DNA of 64,000 nt, from contig JAGTJL010000021.1 of assembly GCA_020746875.1 (NCBI GenBank), forward strand, positions 558,001 through 622,000. The letters run 5' to 3'. The stretch's first letter is position 1. Each line of letters opens with the position of its first letter. Below are positions 46,880 to 57,963 of this stretch, one piece after another. The position numbers were made by a program, and so were the translations under genes. The notes beneath the pieces were generated by a model that saw nothing but the letters and a program-made list of their open reading frames with translations, had not been told where the DNA came from and ran no database searches. The stretch is from Rhexocercosporidium sp. MPI-PUGE-AT-0058. Lineage: Eukaryota > Ascomycota > Leotiomycetes > Helotiales.

Positions 46880-47549
46880 GAGTGGTGGTGGTGGTGTTTT
46901 TTGACATACACATGTTCAATCTGTTAGGATTGGGGGGGACAATCCAGTATTTCGTAAGCGAGCAGATTAACGGAGGTCTCAAGAATCAATCTCTCCGATT
47001 TGGGATTTGCTCCTTGTGTTTTCTGTGTAGAGCCGTGTGATCCATGACACTACGCTGCTCCTGGTGTTCAGCAATGTAGTATTGGCCCGTCTTTGTGAGC
47101 GGGTGAAAGTTTTGCTCTATGAACTCCCTTGCTTTCCTCGCCACCGTCGCCAGGCAGCCAGCCTTCTTGGCGGTTGATCGTCTATCGTCCCTCGAGGCTG
47201 CGCGGTTGTCTAAGCATCTTGAGTAAATCCTACTAGATCAGAACGAGGCGAAATAACGACCGTGAATGGTTTCAAATGCAGTCTAGTACACTCTGGTCAT
47301 CCATATCTAATCATCGCTAGTCGTCGTTCGGTCTTTCTAGCTTTCTCTAGCGAGCGAATGACAAGTGCTGCGTGTCATTTGCCGTGTGTCGGATGTCGTC
47401 GCTCCTTCCTACCCCGCTTTTCCCCGCGTTCCCCCGCGTTCCTCCGGCTGCATCATACCCTCATCCCCCTGCTTGCGCACTCCCACCACGACCTGCTTGC
47501 CTTCTTACTGCACTTCGGCCAACCCCAGGTCCAACTCTAACTCGTACTA
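46880..47549. other. Intergenic, no gene seen
   Basis: Short Pro/Ser/His-rich frames at 47260-47610 are open but unlike known proteins. They end at the left edge of the inverted-repeat element. Confidence 0.45.
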
Positions 47550-48299
47550 ACGTCCCACCCCACCATTCCGCCCACCCTTTTACACCAAAAACTGCGATTT
47601 TGAGGTATTAATATATTTATAACTAATTAATAAAGATTTATAATTTTTTTTGTATTAGTACTTATTAACGCTTTTTAAGTGACTTTATAAATACAAATGT
47701 AATTTGGATCATAGATTATTACGTAATATTAAATTTAAGTTTTTACATACAAAAAACAAAAAGATCACTTACTAATGACTCCCTTAATAATTAATATAAA
47801 TTTATAAAACTTAACATATATAAAGGTTATTTATAAATCTTAAAGTTATGAGAATTTTAAAGTAATTGTATTAGTAGTTGTGTTTTAATTAAGTAATTAA
47901 TTTCTCTCATATAAATTATTTGTATAGTGCTTTATACTTTACTTAATTATAAAATTATTATTAATAGAATTAACTTAAAATTCAGGAATCTTAAAATATT
48001 ATATAAAATACACCCTAAGTATAAGTTTTAAGGTTTTATATTAATAATTGTGGAAGGTATTAAGAAAATAAGAAAAAATTAAATTTACACTAAATTTGTA
48101 TGAGAGAAATTTCTTAGACTTTTAAATACTTAGTTTGTAATATTACGTAATACAAAATAAACATCCTTACACAATATGAAATGTCTTATAAAATATATTA
48201 CAAATATTTAGTTTCAGCTTATTCTATTAATAAATATTAATTATTAAAAGTAGTGAGTTTTGGTATAAAAGAGGTAGGCGGAATGGTGGGGTGGGACGT
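47550..48299. mobile_element. Non-autonomous TIR element, about 750 bp, AT-rich inside
   Basis: The left end (ACGTCCCACCCCACCATTCC onward) and the right end are imperfect inverted repeats of about 44 bp with only a few mismatches. The flanks are TA on both sides (47548-47549 and 48300-48301), as for Tc1/mariner-type insertion. The interior is very AT-rich without any transposase frame, consistent with a MITE or with RIP decay of a larger element. Confidence 0.8.
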
Positions 48300-48407
48300 T
48301 ATACATACAACACTCATACGTCCACCTCCCACAACAACAAACTCGTCAGCCTGCTCTTCTGGTCATGGTGAATGCAGTCGTCAACCACTACTCCCACCAT
48401 TCCTTGC

Positions 48408-48530
48408 AATGCCTCTTCCAACCAGCCAAAGGGAAGCGCTGTTCACCAAGGCATGCGGGTTCTGTGCCCGCAGATTCTCAAAGACAGAACACCTGAAGCG
48501 TCATCTCCGTTCGCGTTCGTAGCACCGGAT
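48408..48530 (+). pseudogene. C2H2 zinc-finger gene fragment
   Basis: The frame starting MPLPTSQREALF reaches one C2H2 finger start, CGFCARRFSKTEHLKRHL. This resembles the first finger of fungal C2H2 regulators, but the frame then stops after RSRS, where a His and a TGEKPF-type linker are expected. No second finger follows, because the sequence runs into the opposite-strand thiolase relic at about 48540. Confidence 0.6.
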
Positions 48531-48539
48531 TTCACAGTG

Positions 48540-49310
48540 CTATTTCAAAGATGTCGATCTCATCTATGGATAGATCAACTTTACTCAACAATTTAGGGAT
48601 TGCCAGGGTTGGCCTGATCCCCATGATTCTAGGCTCGAGACCAACGACGGTAGACGCAGCAAATTTGCCAATTATGGGTTGGCCGAGGCGGACGGCCGTG
48701 CTTCTTCGCATCAACAAGATAGCCGTAGCACCGTCTGTGATTTGGGATGCATTCCCTCCAGTTGTTGTGCTTGGGCTCCACTGGGCCATCATCCTTGTCG
48801 GCCACCACTGTTTTAACCTCTTTGGTCGTTGGATCAACCCAGTTTACAGTAATTGGAAGAATCTCGTCTTCTGGCCAACCGGCCTTTTGCGATGCTTCCG
48901 CTTTCTGGAAGGAGGCTGCTGCAAACTCATCTTGAGACGCTCTCGATATGCCAAAATCCTTTGTAACGTTCTCGGAAGTCCATCCCATAGACTCAGTGGC
49001 ATCTTTTGCTACAGGGTTGCTGAAGACGCTAGGTCTCAGTTCTGGAGCACCATTGTCTGGGTTATTACTCATGCTCTCAGCCCCGATAGCGAGTCCAACA
49101 TCGATGCTGCCAGCTGTAATTTGATTTGCTACACTTTGCACAGCGACTAGACCAGAGGAACACCACCGGCTGATATTAGATGATGCCGTAGTTGCTGGAA
49201 ATCCGGCCGCGATCGAGGCAGTTCTGATTACAAAATTGGCGCTTGGGTGAAGAACATTGCCTAAACCAAATAGAGGAGAGCAATGTAGACATAGCCAGCT
49301 TGGCCGGTGC
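48540..49310 (-). pseudogene. Peroxisomal 3-ketoacyl-CoA thiolase relic
   Basis: Family landmarks read on the minus strand are GNVLHPSANFVIRTAS, AAGFPATTASSNISRWCSSG (with the active-site Cys), ITAGSIDVGLAIGAESMSNN, MGWTSENVTKDFGISR and ADKDDGP. After these comes a gap where about 25 residues are missing, then, in another frame, TTTGGNASQITDGA, LGQPIIGKF and PRIMGI. The copy stops at DEIDIFEI, before the conserved NEAFA segment. The N-terminal part is unrecognisable. A shifted frame, an internal deletion and truncation at both ends make it a non-functional fragment of a beta-oxidation thiolase. Confidence 0.85.
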
Positions 49311-49735
49311 GATGCCTCAGTATCGAAGGTTGCGATCTGTCTGAATTTTGGAGGACTTGGGTAGTAAGGTGGAAGATTCGGGCGGCCGCGGATATACGGG
49401 GACTGGCCCGCGACTGTTTCGCGCAATCTTCGGACTGGAAATCGAAGAGTTGCATCTAGGATTTCTCGGCTTGGACCCTCTTGCCTTAATAGAGATCATT
49501 TAAGAACTCTCCTTTTTGGCCTTTGTACCTTATATACGTGTGTTTAGAAGGCTGAGGCGTTTGCTGATAATATTACCGTGGGTGGTAGAAGGCGAACTAG
49601 TGTACTACGATTGTATAGTAGAGCTAATCTAGTCTGTGGTTTCGACAATAGAGTTAGTTTTGCGTTCCGACAATCTTGGTTACGGACTACCTAAAGATTT
49701 TTTTAAGTCACTTAGTCCTCACTTGCAGATTCTCC
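49311..49735. other. Spacer, no gene seen
   Basis: This is the degraded 5' flank of the thiolase relic, with no supported frame. Confidence 0.4.
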
Positions 49736-49779
49736 GTTTGGGTTTATTATAAATTCAAATCCGTCACATTTAACAAACG

Positions 49780-50054
49780 TCTTCCACAAGCACGCCCACA
49801 ACTTAAGGGTGGTCGACCTATGCTCGATTAATTTGGAAGGTCGTTATGGAGGCGATTTAGAAGGCTCTTGGGAATTAATCTTTATTGAAATGAGGAGTTG
49901 TTTGAACTTGGAAACCATTCACCTGTTTGACCTGATGATCGATGGATATGGTATCTTAATAGACGAGAAATACCGGGCCGTTGATTACCCGGCGATTGAA
50001 GATTTTATTCAACGGCAGACAGATGACAACCCATTGGAGATTGAGCAACTTTAA
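49780..50054 (+). pseudogene. Fragment resembling the C-terminal part of a fungal F-box-type protein
   Basis: The frame VVDLCSINLEGRYGGDL, SWELIFIEMRSCLNLETIHL, to a stop after PLEIEQL resembles the leucine-rich tail of many fungal F-box proteins. In these, a phrase like LRVVDLxxINL-GSWxxLF is frequent. No start codon, F-box or upstream exon is found. I cannot assign it with certainty. Confidence 0.4.
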
Positions 50055-51180
50055 GAATAAGCAAGCTGAGCATAATTGTACGCATTGTGTTTCACGGTTT
50101 AAATCTAGCTGATGGAAGAGTCTACATATAACATAGATGCGTCGTACCTGACAGGATCTAGGATCTATGACATCATAACACCCCCGCAGACGACAGCCCG
50201 CCCCGCCTAGCGCTGCTCAATATGGTCTCCATAATCGACTGCTCCTAAAGCAACATGGTAATAATTAGATCGTCCGTAATTTCTGTGAAGGCTTGGATTG
50301 AATGTCGGGAGCTGACCTTAATGGGCATGTTCGTAGTGAGGCTTCCTCAAATCGTAGCTAAATCCTGTAACTCATCCGCAGGCGACATCTAGGATTAGCT
50401 CGTGCACAATTTTTGTTTTCCTCGAGAAAGGACTTTTCCCTTCTGTAAAGGATGTCAGGAACGGTTGGTCCCTGCGCTAGCAAAGAGCGCTAAAGCCGTC
50501 CCTTTGCGCGTGCCTACCGGTGGAGAGGTGAGCGATCGGACCCGAATCAATTCGTTCTATTCAGGTTTTAAACGTCGATTCTGTATCATCTGCTACGCGG
50601 ACCTGAGGCAAAGGGCAACTTGAAAGGAGCTAAGGTTAAGTATTAAGATGTCGCCTCTCTATTTTAGAATTGAATTTAGAATTAAACTTAGATGTAGACA
50701 AGGTTAAGAATCTCTATTCTTGGTTCTGTTCTCCCCTAATGTCCCATGGGTATTCAGCTCTCTGGCCTGCTGCGGAACCCCAACGTTACCCAATATATTT
50801 AGAATCACCCTGCCGCTTGCAGCGAAGTCCTAACCACCGTTCGAGAAATTCCAACGCCGAAGCGCGCTTACCAACTCCCGCCTCACACCTCGAGGAGAGC
50901 CTGACGCTGACGGCCAAGCTGCTCCGTGCAAGAATAACCTCATCGAATCTCACGATCATGGCTCCACATCGATCAGGCAAGGCTTCGGCTATAGGGGTCG
51001 ACCTTTACATCATGCATGTGCCGGGACGCACACGACTTCGGCGTTGAGCAGAACAGCGATACTTCTCAGCTTTCGGCGAGCCTGATCGTTCGGCCTCCAT
51101 CTGATCACAGTAACGATTTGGAACCCACTACTTCCTCTTCGGTCCCGCACTAGCTGGACACGACAATATATATCTCCCAA
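50055..51180. other. Degraded spacer, no supported gene
   Basis: Open frames at 50402-50623 and 50670-51047 exist on the plus strand but match nothing I recognise. The first includes a few Cys (CKGC, CIIC) without a complete zinc-binding pattern. Confidence 0.35.
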
Positions 51181-51194
51181 ACATAAGCAGGACT

Positions 51195-51640
51195 TTGAGG
51201 ATGGTAGGGCTTCAAAACGCGCACATATGCAGGTCCCAGGCAGGATCAAGGCTGCTACAACGATACAAAGGGTTTAGCGCGGTCAAAACCAGCGTCAGAA
51301 CCTCAAAGCTGGTTGCAACAACGTCACACCTGATACAAGCGGCAGGGAAGGGCTTCCTGAGAAGACGAGGGATTGGGGACATCCGCATTAGAAAGACTAC
51401 AGTATTAATTCAAAGAACGTGGCGCTTAGGGAAACACATAGAGAGCTGGAGACGCTATAGGCGCAAGGTAATCATTGTTCAGATGCTGTATGCCCGCCGC
51501 AGATGCGAGGGAATTCGTGAAGCAGAGGCCTCGTCCGACGTGGTAGCTCAAGGGAACTCTGAGGACTTACTCCTTTGGCGTATACTTGTAACGACCTCGC
51601 ATACAGACTTGAGCTAGAGATATAATGCCGATGAGTCGAT
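51195..51640 (+). pseudogene. Class V myosin lever-arm (IQ repeat) relic
   Basis: The frame shows successive IQ-like segments: SRLLQRYKGFSAVKTSV, HLIQAAGKGFLRRRGI, TTVLIQRTWRLGKHIESWRR and YRRKVIIVQMLYARRRC. These are followed by IREAEASSDV and NDLAYRLELEI, where fungal type V myosins begin their coiled coil (EARDLKQISYKLEN in the family). The motor head is absent upstream and the coiled coil and cargo domain are absent downstream, with stops beyond 51618. It is an isolated exon-sized fragment of a normally large, essential gene, so presumably a dead duplicate. Confidence 0.65.
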
Positions 51641-54007
51641 ATATGTGAGGGGACGATTATCGGAGGTGTCTATCTTAGGAGTACGAATGAGGAACCCAGT
51701 TTGTGGAAGTGGGTGCTAATATCCGATAAGGGCGACGTGAAAGAGCACTTAATGAGAAGTATGTCGCACGTTTTCGTTATGTGTGTGGTTTAGAAGGTAC
51801 TCGAAGACTCGGACAGGTCGAGACTGCTTAATTAAGACTCTGACTGGATTACAGATGGAGGGCAGTAAAATTTGGCCCTCTCGTCCTACATCGAATTTGC
51901 CATCTTCTTCTACACGTACCGGTCCTCTCTTCAGTCGAAATCAACTACTTCGATGATGCTGTGCGATCTCCACGCTACCTAACTGCATTGGCATTCTGTC
52001 CTGGGAACGACCTCAAGAGGCCTAACTCTCGTCTCACAAACATGTTCTACTTGGCCGAGCAGTAAGTCTCTTCAGGATATATCATAGAAGAACAACATAG
52101 ACTAACAGTGCAGAGGTTCTCAAAAGCAGGTTTCTGTCCACCAGAAACTTCTCCCGCCTTTAACGAGAGTTGACGTCGCCGATTTGGCCGTGACATCAAG
52201 CTATCGGCGTCCCTAAGTTTGTTACTTGAGTTGTCTAAATGCAATGTACTTCAACACCAACGAAATCTTACAAGCAGGCCTTGATGGTCGCGCCATCCAT
52301 GAGCACTCGATTCTTCCTCCAAGCAGGCTACTACAGTCGCGCTATCCATTCAATTTCCAAAGGCAGGCTTCAAGTCGCACCGTCCACTCGAATTTCCAGA
52401 GGGACGCTACGGTCACGCCATCCACAAGCACCTGTTTTCTTTTTACAGGCATGCTTCATCGTCGCGCCACCCATCGGAATTCAATCTCTAAGAGCAGGCT
52501 TTTGCACTTTCGACTCTTTCGTGCTAGATTAGCATCTGGCATCGACTCATCTCATCAGCCGCGACACCCTCGCAAATACATTCATTCGAGCCATCGATTC
52601 CATCCCAGGTCCCAGTCCAGGCCCGCCAACACTTTCATTCGACCTTTCGACTCTACCTACATTGGCTTTCTACAACCCCAATTGTCTCTGATTCTTACCA
52701 GCATTATTCGTAGAACAGCTTAGTACTTTCAATACTACTTCCAGAATCCCCCCAGCCCTCGAGGCCACTTGTTACTTCACCAAAGCATGGTTTCATTTGG
52801 ACTTGGAGGCATTGTGCTATGTGAGCGCGGTTTCATTTCCTACCAATCTCTAACGATGTTGAATAAATAGAGTGATTTGCGTTTTGGGCGAGCAACTGGG
52901 GAGGAAGCTTGATAGTAGTTGAGGGGTTCAAAAGTTTCTTCGGGCCTACTCATTAGTGGAAATCTACTCAGAATCCTCGCTGTCTCGGCCGGAAATGCTG
53001 CCTTCGTATAGCAATACAAATAAAGAAAGTTTCCAAATTATTTCCGGGACCTAGTAACAATTGAACCGTAAACAGCATTGTGATCATGCATCTAACTATC
53101 TAGGCTGGTACCCTCAGTTGAAAGTCATTGCGTTTGCCGCTCTAAGCAATTTGAAAGCTGCCAGTGTCACTGTGGAACTTGATATAGCTGTATTGTAAGC
53201 AGGATAGGTCGTGTGAGAAATCCCGCTCAAGTCTTGACGGATGTATGAATCTTGTCTTAAATTTGCCTGTGCCCTGTTCCCCAATGAACGGGCCGAGAGT
53301 TGCAACCCAGTGTGAATTCGAGAATCAAAGAATCTTCCAACAGGCAAAATCTGATGTCACCGTTCCATTTTGTCACTTTCACATCTCCCGACCATAGCTC
53401 CCAGAAACCATTTCTATTCTTCAAGACCTCCCCACCAAATGCGGGAAACCCAGACGAATCAGCACCAAGTCCAGTCTCCGCTCCCTTGCCTATGTTCGCG
53501 AGTTGATTGATGCTGGGAACGCAGGGCGAAAACACCTGACATATTAATTTCCAGAAGCTCCCAAAGAAAACTGTGATCTAAGTGTTCTATAATACTTTGA
53601 AACTGGGGCTTATTCAAAGCAGCCGTTACTTTTTTCGCGCAATCTTATAATTATGGGCTACTCTAGATGGCTCTCTAGACTATGTAGATTTGATATATTG
53701 TAAACTTCGCCCTTCTTTCTATCTAAAATATACAGAGCTGCAGGTTCTGAGGGTGCCGTATTTTCAAGTCGTTCGGCTTCCACGCTGTAAATTTTGCTCG
53801 TTTCAGTTGTGCTCATCTGCACCTCTAGAATTCAGCACTACTTTAGAACACGAGTCAAAGCATCCTACTAGGGAATCCCTTTCTAATGTATGCTTGTATT
53901 ACCACAGGATGTCACCTCTATTTTCCACTACTCACACATGTAAAGATATGATAATTAGTCAGTACTGAAATAGCAGTGGCATTATCAACAACTATCAGAT
54001 TCCTCTT
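51641..54007. other. Gene-poor degraded stretch with tandem repeat
   Basis: No intact gene is seen. It contains the imperfect tandem repeat at 52267-52520. A minus-strand frame at 53257-53535 (with GFPAFGGEVLKNRNGFWELW) could be a fragment of an unknown protein, but I cannot name it. Confidence 0.4.
52267..52520 (+). repeat. Imperfect tandem repeat, unit about 40-48 bp
   Basis: Five to six head-to-tail copies share the skeleton GCAGGCTTC...GTCGCGCCATCCA..CGAATTTC, with many substitutions and small length changes. The frame is not kept between copies, so it is not clearly coding. Confidence 0.7.
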
Positions 54008-54700
54008 TTAACTCTCTTGTCCTGGCTCGTTAAGCTTCTCTTCGTACTCCCTGACCACCAGAGCATCTAAGTCGACGCTATTCAACATCATCCCGCCTAC
54101 TTCTTCTGGGTCAACAAAGTACACGTTCTCAGGTCCACAAGGACAGTTGAGGTCTTCGGCTGCCATATATCCCGACCTTATACCCTCTAAACAGACTAGA
54201 TGAATCTCGACAAGATTTCTAAATAAGTTGCCAATTAATAGTGACTCGGTGTGACAAAAGTACTCGCATGAGAGGGCCCGCTCAAGCCGTAGTCGGCGGA
54301 CTTGGTAGGCCACAGCCCGGAAGTCGGACAGATCTGTGTCCCCAATAGAGACCATGTCATTGTCAAAATTGAGCCAGACATAGCGCTCCCGCTGCGGGTC
54401 ATCCTCGGGCACAGGGTCGAACCCTTCATAAGGAGTCGTAGTGATCTCGGAAAAGGCCTTCTCGTACCAATATCTAACATTGGGGTGCCTGGTCAGGTGC
54501 TCGCGGGCCTCACGGCAAGTTTGTAGCTGGGCCGGGGCAGAGGTAGACGAGCGCAGGTGGCGCATTGGCGGTAGCTGCTTGTTTGGGTGATGGTAGACCA
54601 CGTGCACCTCAACGATGCGGGGCTCGACGGTCAGCTCCCAGATGCGAGCGCGAAGCTCAAAGGAGAGGTGTTGAAAGGTCGCGGTGGGAGCGGTAGTCAT
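54008..54700 (-). CDS. 2EXR-domain protein
   Basis: A single uninterrupted exon of 230 residues starts MTTAPTATFQHLSFELRARI. The segment FQHLSFELRARIWELTVEPR, followed by PAQLQTCREAREHL and later YVWLNFDNDMVSI, is the signature of the fungal 2EXR family, a very large ascomycete family of unknown biochemical role. The protein has no signal peptide or membrane segment and ends KLNEPGQES. It is the first intact gene after the degraded accessory block. Base composition is balanced and codon use looks normal. Confidence 0.88.
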   Translation of the reverse strand: MTTAPTATFQHLSFELRARIWELTVEPRIVEVHVVYHHPNKQLPPMRHLRSSTSAPAQLQTCREAREHLTRHPNVRYWYEKAFSEITTTPYEGFDPVPEDDPQRERYVWLNFDNDMVSIGDTDLSDFRAVAYQVRRLRLERALSCEYFCHTESLLIGNLFRNLVEIHLVCLEGIRSGYMAAEDLNCPCGPENVYFVDPEEVGGMMLNSVDLDALVVREYEEKLNEPGQES

Positions 54701-55620
54701 GGTCTTAGGCAGTGCAAAGTGCTTGCTGGGAGAAAAGGCAGCAGAAAAGCACAGAGTGCTAAAGAAAGAAATGGATGCTTCGAAGTTCGGACTCCTTGCT
54801 TATTCGGGTGGCTGAGATGCTGCGCCGTGCGGCGAAGAAATTGATTTTGATGACAATCTCCACATAGGCAGGGTACGTTACTTATAGGCAAGGCGGTGCA
54901 GGGCGGGAGTCCTCGCTTGGAGTTTATATCTTCATGTGCGTATTGGCAGGGTACGTAAAAACTTTATTTCAACCTCCCGCCCCCATTCTAGAAGATAATG
55001 GGGAAGCGGGGCTGCCGTAAGCGGGGCGTGTTCCGACCAGGGGTAAGGGGTCACCTACAAGTACTTAGCACCTTCCTACAGTAGTCTGCTAGTTCAGCCT
55101 CACAGGGCTGGGCAGGTGGATCTGATAAGAAAGGACCGGACCTTCCTGAATTGGTCTCTAACCGGGTCCTATGAATATTATACTCTTGGCAACAATTTGG
55201 GCCAGCTCCTGCCTCGACTCACTCGTATATATCCGGCACGCGAGACCAAGCTAGCTCGTAAGCACAAAACCGTTCGACTAGACCCTGTCAAGTCATTGTT
55301 TTTATTGATACAGTCTTAGCATTGGTATCCGTACTAATGTCTTGGTACACCCAGCATCATGAGATTACGCCCAAGCCCGCAAACCAAAGTACCTCCCGCC
55401 ATACCTTTAGGGATCTGACATGGCCTGTGCCTGTCTGCTGCCGCTCTGCTGCATGAAAGTGCTCGCCGTAAACCCAGGCTCAGGGGTTTTCAAGCTGTTT
55501 TGATTGAGTCGAGGTTTTGTCTCTTGAACTTTTCACGCTCTTGTCGCCGGTCTTTTGCGTTTTCTTTTCTTGCACCCGCACCACTCCAGCCGCCTGCTGA
55601 GATAGTCCTGTAGCTTCATC
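54701..55620. other. Divergent intergenic region
   Basis: This is the upstream region of the 2EXR gene (minus) and of the LysM/WSC gene (plus). A short direct repeat (GGCAGGGTACGT) occurs at about 54868 and 54952. No gene is seen. Confidence 0.5.
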
Positions 55621-56394
55621 ATGAAGACCTCTTGGCTACTGTCTCTTGTTGAGCTGGCGCTTCTTGCGCGCAAGGCGAGCTGCACAAACTATCCATTACT
55701 CCCATACGACCCAAAAACCACCTCTGACTGCGCCGACTGGTTCAACAACGAGTATGACCAAACTTGCGAATGGGTACGCGATTACTTCAGGGCTACCCCA
55801 GAAGAGTTCAGCCGTTGGAATCCATCCGTCGGCCTGGACTGCAAGCCGTGGTACAACTGGAACTCATACTGTGTCATTACATGGACGAAGTTCAACCAGA
55901 CCCAAACGACGACGACCTCAACCAAAACTACCGTCTCTACCACCTCTACTGCGCCCATCCTCGGCCCTTCCCCCACCACCTGGGCAGATATGGGCTGCTA
56001 TGTCGAGGACCCGAAGCTGCCAATCCTCGACATCAACGTCAGCCCCAACGGCGACCCGTCTCTGAGCATTCCCAAGTGCTGGCAGACATGCTACCGCCGT
56101 TCATGCCAGTACGCCGGTGTCCAGAACGGCAACCAGTGCTGGTGTGGCTCCTACGTCGGCGGAGAGTGGGCAAAGAACCAGACAGACTGCAAATCGCCCT
56201 GCACCGGCAACGTTAAAGCCTTCTGCGGCGGCCCGGCGCTCATTCAGATCTTCAAGGCTGAGGCAAACGTGCCTCCTGTCACCTCCACCACCACTACTGG
56301 CATTGCCAGCTCAATTACCACTCCCGCTTCTGTCGCGAAGCGTGACTCCAGGGAGGTTAAGAACCCGGATATGTTTTGGGATCCGCGTAGTTAG
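55621..56394 (+). CDS. Secreted protein with one LysM and one WSC domain
   Basis: A single exon of 257 residues. An N-terminal signal peptide (MKTSWLLSLVELALLARKASC) is followed at about 38-90 by a LysM module (CADWFNNEYDQTCEWVRDYF; FSRWNPSVGLDC; WNSYCV). A Thr-rich linker follows, then at about 122-215 a WSC domain (DMGCYVEDPKLPIL; CWQTCYRRSCQYAGVQNGNQ; CWCGSY; CTGNVKAFCGG). A Thr/Ser tail then contains AKRDS, a possible Kex2 site. LysM binds chitin and WSC binds wall glycans in studied proteins, so this is probably a wall- or chitin-directed secreted protein. It opens the chitin-related group at 55.6-64 kb and repeats, on a small scale, the WSC plus LysM combination of the giant gene. Confidence 0.87.
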   Translation: MKTSWLLSLVELALLARKASCTNYPLLPYDPKTTSDCADWFNNEYDQTCEWVRDYFRATPEEFSRWNPSVGLDCKPWYNWNSYCVITWTKFNQTQTTTTSTKTTVSTTSTAPILGPSPTTWADMGCYVEDPKLPILDINVSPNGDPSLSIPKCWQTCYRRSCQYAGVQNGNQCWCGSYVGGEWAKNQTDCKSPCTGNVKAFCGGPALIQIFKAEANVPPVTSTTTTGIASSITTPASVAKRDSREVKNPDMFWDPRS

Positions 56395-57963
56395 TGTTGG
56401 TGGAATGTAGTTAGGGGGGGCTCAGAAGGAATAGTTACATGGTTATTTAGATGGTCGTTTGTCGATAGCATGGCTTATTGGGTTCGGGAATCAGGTCTAC
56501 TCTAGCATTATGTAAAAATGTAGAGCCACATGTGTTGATACTTTTTGAACACAAGTTCTAAACTTTACTTATCAGATTAAAATACTAACACAACTAAGCA
56601 GTATTTACATATTATTTATATTAAAAAAGGTTTCGTACTTATGTTTATACTGTCCTGCCTAGGCCATCAGCTTATCTTATACTCGCACGGGCGTAAAGAT
56701 GAAGGACATTGCTTATTAGCGTTATCATGAGGGTATTCTATGATCCGATGGTTTTACTCGTAGCAATTACGGTATTAGTCTCTGCTCGCCTCCCCAATCG
56801 CTACCCACCCTGGCACATTATCGTATTCACTGCTGCTGCTGTAAAGATATTGCATACCTTACTACTACGGAGTATACATATTGTTTCCGATTGGCGAGGT
56901 GGGGAACGATGTCGACGTTCCGTTCCTCCAGAGTCCAGAGCCTAGGCTCCGCTCCTTTCCGAGAAGCAAAGTGGCACAGTTTCCTCCTGTTAGCGAGTCA
57001 GTACTAGTAGAGCCAAATTTTGCTTACTTGGGTATACGAAGTACAGTGCCTACGAAATACCTCTTTTGGACGGCTAGTGATACCGGATTTTGGTATTAAG
57101 GCATGCAAAATAATTTTTTTTAAGAAAAACTAGAGGCACAAGAAATATCGGCCCTTCTAGGTCTTCCTCATGCATACAAAATCCTCGAGTGTTCTCCGTC
57201 TGTGAACCCTGGGCCGCGCCGAGCCGCGCCCCTGCATTGACGTTATTATGTCCGAGTTTGATTGGGTACGAAGGTACCGCGGTTATCTTTTGATCTCCGT
57301 TTATTAGCGCGGCTCGTAACTTTCCTTTTTCGAGTAATGCGCCTAGAACGCTTATTCGTTAAAGCCGGAACAAAACATATAAATAAGTGCGAGAAAGTCA
57401 ATGCGTTCTAGGGGATTAATTACTCGAAGAGGGAAAGTTGCCAGGCCCTCTGGAAAACCGAGATTAAAAGATAACCGCTGTACCTCGGATGTAACTCCAC
57501 TAGACTCTAACGTTATAGTGGAGACTTGCTGCCTGTCTCTCTTAAACTTGAACTAAAATAATCTTTAAAAACGGCTGAAGAAGTTGTTTCCACTATAACA
57601 TTGGAGCTAGGGGGGGAAGGGTTGAGTACTAGTAAAACTAGTTAAGATGGCTTTGAGAAGGCGTTACGCTAGTCTAATGCAGTCAATGACCAGGCTACAG
57701 CCAAGCAGCAGATATGATTGCTCTAGGTTTGGTCAATTCTAGATACCAGCGGCGATGCCATAGGGTATAAGCCTTGATCTAAATAGAATGATGCGCGAAG
57801 AAGAAGTGGATACACTACCTCAGAGCAAGCGCGAATACCCATATAATGAGACAAAATTCCGTGGTGGTTCGGATGTCAAGTAAGTTAGACTTGCCTTCCA
57901 ACGTCCAGGCCTACTCCCGCCACTCTCCAACCCGAGTCCAGCCAGCCCAGTCACTCCTTCAAC
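56395..57963. other. Intergenic with an inverted-repeat element
   Basis: The stretch is AT-rich in part and contains the MITE-like element at 57269-57488. No gene is seen. The 57600-57963 part is the probable promoter of the LysM gene. Confidence 0.5.
57269..57488. mobile_element. MITE-like inverted-repeat element, copy 1
   Basis: The outer roughly 80 bp on each side are imperfect inverted repeats (left GGTACCGCGGTTATCTTTTG; right end the complement of GGTACAGCGGTTATC). They enclose a core of about 50 bp. A TA dinucleotide precedes the left end. The termini are related to those of 61182-61370. Confidence 0.75.
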
